From Theobroma cacao (lineage: Eukaryota; Streptophyta; Magnoliopsida; Malvales; Malvaceae), in assembly GCF_000208745.1 (NCBI RefSeq), contig NC_030854.1:28885056-28949055 (forward strand): DNA of 64,000 nucleotides, given 5' to 3'. Below are positions 58,701-64,000 of the stretch, piece after piece. The position numbers and the translations under genes were made by a program. Below the pieces are notes generated by a model. It was not told the origin of the DNA. It saw only the letters and a list, made by a program, of their open reading frames with translations, and did no database searches. Every line of letters begins with the position of its first letter. Position 1 is the stretch's first letter.

Positions 58701-61700
58701 GGATCAGTGGCTCTACCTTAAAGCCTGTCTTGGTGCTAAAGGGTATGCCCAGACTTACGGTGTTGATTATTCTGATACTTTCTCTCCAGTAGCTAAACTT
58801 ACCTCCGTTCGTTTATTCATCTCTATGGCGGCTACCTATGATTGGCCTTTACATCAATTAGATATCAAGAATGCTTTTTTACATGGTGACCTCCAGGAGT
58901 AAAGTGTATATGGAGCAACCACTTGGTTTTGTTGCTCAAGGGGAGTATGGGAAAGTCTGTCATCTTCGAAAATCCTTGTATGGCCTAAAACAAAGCCGTC
59001 TTGGTTTGGCAAATTCAGTGAGGCAGTTCCGGAGTTTGGGATGAAGAAGAGTAAGTGTGATCACTTAGTGTTTTACAAACAGTCTGAGGCAGGCATAATC
59101 TTACTAGTAGTGTATGTTGATGATATTGTCATTACTGGGAGTGACACTGCAGGTATTTCATCTCTCAAATCCTTTCTTCATACCCAGTTTCAGACAAAAG
59201 ATTTGGGGTTGAAGTATTTTTTGGGTGTTTAGGTGACAAGGAGTAAGAAAGGTATATTCTTGTCTCAAAGAAAATATGTTCTTGACTTGTTGATTGAGAC
59301 AGGAAAATTGGGTGCTAAGCCATGTAATGCACCAATGACTCCTAATTCGCAACTTACAAAAGAAGATGGTGAATTGTTTGAAGACCCTAAAAGTATAGAA
59401 GGCTGGTTGGAAAATTGAATTATCTTACAATGACTCGTCCTGATATTGCATACTCTGTTAGCGTTGTCAGTCAGTTTATGTCTGCTCCAACAATTAACCA
59501 TTGGGCAGCTTTGGAACAAATCTTATGTTATTTGAAAGGGGCTCCAGGATGTGGTCTATGGCACAAACTGTGTGAGGTAGTATGGATGTATCAGCTGTTA
59601 AGTGAAGTTGGTCTTAAGTCTTCTTTGCCGGCAAAAATGTGGTGTGATAATCAAGCTGCTCTCCATATTGCCTCCAATCCCGTGTTTCATGAACGAATTA
59701 AGCATATTGAAATTGATTGTCATTTTGTTCGTGAAAAGATTCAACAGAAGTTCATCTCTACAGAATATGTTAAAACTGAAGACCAACTAGGAGATATCTT
59801 CACAAAAGCGTTAAATGGACCTCGACTTGATTATATTCGTAGCAAGCTGGGCATGATTAACATCTATGCTCCAGCTTGAGGGGGAGTGTTATAGAATAGG
59901 AAATGTGTAAATATTCTTTTATTAATAAACGTGATTATAGGAATTAGAAATCACCATAATTATAAAGATTGGGAATCATCATAATTATAGGGATTTTATT
60001 TTCTTTATTCTAGGGATTTTATTTCTTTATTCTTTTCCTATTTTAGAGGTTTTTAAGCTGTATATATAAATGATGTATTATGAATGAAATAGGTTTGAGT
60101 TTTCTCTTCTTAAATAACAACTTTTTTATTTTTAGATTCAATCAATTAAAGAAAATTGCTGACCCATTTGAAATGTAATCATATTTTAGCTCCTTAATTA
60201 ATCACAAATTTATCTTTTCAGTTAATTAAACAAGCATGTTTACATTGATTACTATGTTAAACTATTTTTTTATTTAGACAAAGAAAATAAAATTAAAGAA
60301 TGTTTACTTCTACCATATATAATATTGGACACATAAAATCAATTGTACATATAAATTTTTTTTTATTTTCTACCAGCATTTTCTTTTTTAAAGCTCAGTG
60401 TTTTAAAAGGTTCATAACTTTTATTTGTTATTTCTTTAAAAAAAATTACTGTATTAGTTTGACTAATTTTATTCAATCCTTTATGTATCCTATAAATTTC
60501 GTAATTGTGGAATGAATTTAATACTTTTTATGTAATTACATTATAATCAATTGAGTTCAGTATTCTCTTTTTATTATTTTATTTCTAATTAAAGTTCATC
60601 CCACTTTTATCTCGGCCCCCCAAAGAATAAATTCCTGGCTTCACCCCTGCACATCATCATTCTAGAACTTATGATACTAAGCTGAAATTAAATAGTCATA
60701 AATTAAAGTTGGCCTTATTTGGATGATAAAACAGGATATACATTCCAAAAGCTCAACATCAACGTCCAATTAACATAATTTCCACATTCACTGAAGTTAA
60801 TCTAAGGTAATATTGAAGCATTACCTAACCATAGAAGAAGAATAAAAAAGGCGATGGCAAATAGCAGACGTCATTTTAAAAGTAGAAAGGTTATAAATGA
60901 CAAGGATAACATATCAAACAAGGATCAGAACCGATAAACAATTACCTGAGCATCTTCTCTGATTCTTAAATTTTGTCCTGCTGGATTTAATAAGTCGTTA
61001 ACAACCTGAAATGATGAAAACCTTGAAGAAGAGTTATGTTGTATGAAAGGGAAAAGCAGATTTGAAGCTAGTTCAATTTGTAGGGAAAAAGAGGGTGTCA
61101 AGGTAGAGAGAAGAATAACAGGCTAATAGCTAAAGAAAAAAGAGAAGAAGCTCACCTCATTATAGATCTCCAAGTATGAAACACGAAGAAGAAACTCCCG
61201 GTTTGGTGTCTACAGCATAATTGGCCCATTAGTATCCATGAGAAGTACAAGAAATAGAAATTACGCATGTCAAGATCCTGTATAAGTACCTCCTGAATAA
61301 TACTAAAAGCATCCTTCACTGCAAGTGGTATAATTCCAGGGGACCTCTGATCACCCTACCATAACAGCAATTAAGATGAAATTAAGCATGCTACTTGTAT
61401 TTTCAAATAGAAACATATAATTTGCCTTTTCTGTACATGAAACACTAATGCCAGACCAAAGTATACCATGTATCACAATTTTGCCGGTAGAAATTGCACA
61501 GTAGTTGAGAAAAAATACATGCTTAAAGTCTCAAAGATTTTCCATATATTCCACGAGAAAATCCGAGCATTTGCCTATGAAGTTTTACATTTGCAGAGAT
61601 ACATACATACACACATAAATACGTACACACACACACACACACACACACATTCAAAGCCACACATAAAATGTTTTCATTAATAGCTTAGAATGAACTGCAG

Positions 61701-64000
61701 AGGAAGAAGAGCAGGATATTGCAGCTTTAAATAAAGAATTACTGCTGCTTCTAGGCATGTCAGAAAAGGAAGATACAAAATTAAATAGATTTGACTTAAA
61801 GAGTGCAGTAAACTTCGAGCTTACTGCACTAACTTATAAGGTTAAATAACCAGTCCACAACCCCTTTTTGCTTTTATATCCAATAACAAATAATCATTAA
61901 TCCAATTCTCTACATCCTAGTATGAAAATCTTAAAGTTATTAATAAACCAATTCTTAACTAATGTGTAACAGCAAAAAGAACTGACTATTTGGTGTCCAT
62001 AACACAAATGAAAAATTAACATACCATTGAATTACAAATTTAGATGAAACTAAAATATGTGAGACCATCGTGCAATCGACAACATACATACAAGGATAAG
62101 GAAAAGAAGTAGGAATTATTTATTCTTACATGCATTGTATGAGTCTTCCCACTACTTGTCACACCATAAGCAAAAATGGTGCCTGTGAACAGAATTCAAC
62201 ACTGTAAGCTACAGGAACAAAAATGCTTTGAGAAATACAAATTAAATGCCAGAAGTTTCAATATCAATCCATCAACTTCTGATGCAAAACTGCAAATACT
62301 TCTATTCAGTGAAGGTGGCTTTTTGCCTGAAACAATAGTCACCAAGGAAGGTTAGGATACCTTGTAAGCAAATCTATTGGCTCCAGAAATATCAAATTGA
62401 GTTTTGCTATGTTAAAATGGTCTTCCTACAGAGTGATTACAAGGCAGAGGGCTGAAGTAGGACCAATTAACAATTAGGTCTCAATCCAGTGCTGTGAATG
62501 GTCAAGATAATTGCAGTCACTAACAAATGACCATATGCAAAAGCACTCTGAAAACCTCTTCTACTCTGGAAGCCCACTCAAATGATCTTATAAGCCAAAA
62601 TCACCAGATTCAATCTTGCCCTTAGTAGGAAGCCTTGGCAATATCTTCAAATCTTGTTATAGATTCTGAAAGAGTGACCAAAACTATGCAGGTCACAAAG
62701 CCAGCAGTTTTGCCTGGTCACAGGCAAGCATTCACAATATCATCAGCCCATGGTGCATCAAACTAAACAAAACTATTAAGTCTCATAATAGCCTTAACAT
62801 TAGTTCAATAGGTGGTCATTGAATAATCTCTGTCCTTATCAACTAGTTCGTTAACTTTCTTTTGGCCACCGTTGATAATTCAAAAGTAATGAATTCCTTT
62901 TCTAGTAAAAGCCCCACTGAGAAAACAAGGACACCGTATTTCATCGGATAAGGATAGAATTCAAGCAAGCTATGAATGATGTAAGAGCCAAGTTCACTAA
63001 GAAGAGGGATCTTCACAATTTACCATTGATGCCTTCCATCGCACCATTGACAACATGCTGAGCAGCAACATCATAGACATGGCGCGTAGTAGTTGTAGGG
63101 CCAAAAACTCGATCTAGAAGCATAAGAAGTAACAGATCAATTAACTGAAATATAGAATGCTTAAAAAATTTTATACCAAAAAAAGAAAAAGGTTCACTTG
63201 ATAATATATATACTTTACGTCAATGAGCCAGATGCCTCAAATAAAAATGAGAGAAAAGTAAGTTTTTCTTAAAATTTAGATAAAGTACAAATGAGCAAGT
63301 ACTTGTCAAACCTCCTACAGTATCATTGTGCTATTTCACACACATAGACAACTCAAACCTTAATCTGAACTTAATGAAGCTTCTGTACACAATAAAAAAT
63401 GACAAACCAGAAACAGAACATGCTCAACCTAAGAATGTTAAATTTACATATAAATAGTCGAGGGAGAAATGTTCCACCAAAACATAAAAATTAGAATCCT
63501 CAAAAATTAAAACAATTTTAGGGGCCGAAAACAACCTAGAAGGTGACACCGATGTTATGAAATGAGGTTTCGAATATTTCTAGCTCTTTGCTACCTAAAT
63601 TTCCCCAACAAATATTTTTGTTCTACATTTTTCATTAGTTAGTGTCTAGTAAACATGACTCCGAGTAAAACCCAAGGGTTCCTTCCATCAAGTGCATCAT
63701 ATTACCTGATCATTGAAATTCTCGTCTAAAAAAACAGTCAGCTGACAAAATCTACAAAACTAACCATATGCGTATGCTATGGACGGATTATGTTCATTTC
63801 TCACAATAGTCTCCCCATCTGCATACCAAGCAATCTCCTCGCCATGACGAATTTCCCTCGGACTACATCCACGAACGCCAATCAAATTTATAAGCCTTCA
63901 TCGACAAATAAATGAAACAAAATACTGACAGAGAGCTAAAACAAGATAATGTACCTGAGAGGACGAAACCTAACCGTGACGGTGACATTCTCTTTGGATC
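46777..64000 (-). CDS. KIN7D-like: kinesin-7 motor protein, KIN-7D/MKRP2-like (N-terminus outside window)
   Basis: Microtubule motor of the plant CENP-E-like kinesin-7 group. Exons in order: 64000-63955 (partial), 63862-63765, 63113-63024, 62182-62130, 61355-61290, 61209-61156, 61005-60946, 55124-55046, 54695-54628, 54307-54245, 54031-53927, 52969-52865, 52704-52597, 52419-52273, 50861-50679, 50538-50380, 49567-49337, 49074-48934, 48849-48724, 48632-48582, 48274-48227, 48118-47969, 47298-46777. All phases agree; 916 aa visible. Motor landmarks: P-loop TSSGKTHTM, switch I NLLSSRSH, switch II DLAGSE, then long coiled coils. Relatives exceed 1000 aa with an N-terminal transit-like, Ser-rich region, so about 100 residues are missing here; targeting to mitochondria therefore cannot be judged. 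The 60945-55125 intron is swollen by nested transposons, yet every exon is intact. Confidence 0.93.
47690..47707 (-). other. candidate 18-nt microexon of the kinesin gene
   Basis: Between the last two exons, a polypyrimidine tract ends in ACAGAG and is followed by 18 nt (six codons, NSSMET) and a donor GTAATAAC. Inclusion keeps the frame (KAQ-NSSMET-VTE); skipping also keeps it. Using the first AG would give 20 nt and an early stop. Confidence 0.4.
52480..52549. repeat. alternating purine-pyrimidine tract, Z-DNA and cruciform candidate
   Basis: GT repeats flow into AC repeats, then CG-rich and AT alternation. Two strictly alternating runs (52480-52510 and 52512-52549) are broken by a single phase slip. 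The GT/AC junction forms a 22-bp perfect inverted repeat (52482-52503). It lies in a kinesin intron. Confidence 0.85.
55570..55754 (+). repeat. left LTR of the copia element (185 bp)
   Basis: Starts TGTTATAG and ends AATAACA, immediately followed by the primer-binding site. Very short for a copia LTR. Confidence 0.9.
55755..55768 (+). other. primer-binding site (initiator Met tRNA)
   Basis: TGGTATCAGAGCTG; its first 12 bases complement the 3' end of plant initiator tRNA-Met. Confidence 0.9.
55936..56800 (+). pseudogene. copia gag remnant with zinc knuckle
   Basis: A 213-codon frame from ATG 55936 to TAG 56575 covers the capsid-like part with LDGSNYLDW near its start. The nucleocapsid knuckle (CYYCHEPGH, near 56695) follows in the same frame but is interrupted by stops before its last cysteine and again soon after. 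In a working element this protein packages the RNA. Confidence 0.85.
56900..59879 (+). pseudogene. copia pol remnant (protease, integrase, RT, RNase H)
   Basis: Protease active site DSG near 56952. A frame break near 57330-57420 precedes the pre-integrase zinc-binding region and integrase core, where the first catalytic D (IDEYSR) and the E (VAERKN) remain but the second D position reads G (LRSGNAKEY, near 57700). Stops fall near 57518, 57842 and 58043. Reverse transcriptase keeps YVDD (near 59120) but has frame breaks near 58710, 58895 and 59410. RNase H ends at 59879. Confidence 0.85.
59878..59886 (+). other. polypurine tract
   Basis: GAGGGGGAG directly before the right LTR; the plus-strand priming site. 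Confidence 0.85.
59887..60119 (+). repeat. right LTR of the copia element (233 bp)
   Basis: Same ends as the left LTR but 48 bp longer, because an AATCATCATAATTATA-type block and a TTTTATTTTCTTTATTC-type block each occur twice. Confidence 0.9.
61624..61649. repeat. (AC)13 microsatellite
   Basis: Twenty-six bases of AC repeat in a kinesin intron. Confidence 0.9.

Larger units (their letters stand above)
55570..60119 (+). mobile_element. defective Ty1/copia LTR retrotransposon in a kinesin intron
   Basis: 4.55-kb element, opposite to the host gene. LTRs start TGTTATAGAA and end AATAACA. A primer-binding site follows the left LTR and a polypurine tract precedes the right LTR. Domain order gag, zinc knuckle, protease, integrase, reverse transcriptase, RNase H is that of copia. 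Many stop codons and at least four frame breaks are present, so it is dead. No 5-bp target duplication is visible (ATAAT before, ACTTT after). Confidence 0.95.
55381..60649. mobile_element. non-autonomous hAT-like element, split by a copia insertion
   Basis: The left end reads (T)AGAGATGAACCCAGG and the reverse complement of the right end CAGGGGTGAAGCCAGG, 12 of 16 matching, and both fit the YARNG start of hAT termini. The 8-bp flanks CACATAAT (55373-55380) and CACATCAT (60650-60657) differ at one position, as a hAT target duplication would, although the best TIR alignment is one base out of register. Runs of G and C follow both ends. Without the retrotransposon the element is about 720 bp (55381-55569 plus 60120-60649), without coding capacity. 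Family is inferred. Confidence 0.45.

Overview
This window is nuclear DNA from a flowering plant, most likely a woody eudicot. The evidence is AT-rich spacers with microsatellites, GT-AG introns, plant-only gene families (SINAT, PTI1-like kinase, Q-type C2H2 with EAR motifs, MTP) and a Ty1/copia element primed by initiator-Met tRNA. I could not fix the species. One assembly gap (10200-10250) follows a run of 22 C.

Plus strand, left part: a hAT/MITE-like element (about 163-1411), a SINAT2-like RING E3 ubiquitin ligase (CDS 6680-8684, 3 exons, 307 aa), a cytosolic PTI1-like kinase (10659-12914, 7 exons, 366 aa) and a large conserved plant protein with Cys pairs and an NST1-like charged helix (15621-23888, 8 exons, 1271 aa). 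Minus strand, middle: a chloroplast-type methyltransferase-like protein (24908-26038, 2 exons, 278 aa) and a Mn-type cation diffusion facilitator close to MTP9/MTP10 (27375-33080, 7 exons, 408 aa) with an LTR-like insertion in its second intron. Head to head with the transporter lies an intronless TMCO1 homologue (34698-35282), an ER calcium-leak or membrane-insertion protein.

From 38.4 to 45.7 kb three intronless C2H2-type genes lie in tandem on the plus strand. The first two keep one zinc finger and a C-terminal EAR repressor motif. The third (45022-45663) starts like the first and has a similar leader, but has lost three of four zinc ligands and the full EAR motif while its 213-codon frame stays open and has gained new Cys clusters. 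A 279-bp tandem repeat (three copies) sits between genes two and three.

The right end (46777-64000, minus) is a kinesin-7 gene of the KIN-7D/MKRP type. I resolved 23 exons plus one candidate 18-nt microexon; its N-terminus lies beyond the window. Its 5.8-kb intron in the motor domain holds a dead Ty1/copia retrotransposon (55570-60119) nested in an older hAT-like element (about 55381-60649). Another intron carries a 70-bp purine-pyrimidine alternating tract.

I see no operon-like or defence-like system. The most unusual objects are the decayed zinc-finger paralogue, the uncharacterised 1271-aa protein and the nested intronic insertions. All exon borders were read by hand from GT-AG sites, phase and family resemblance; none was checked against transcripts.
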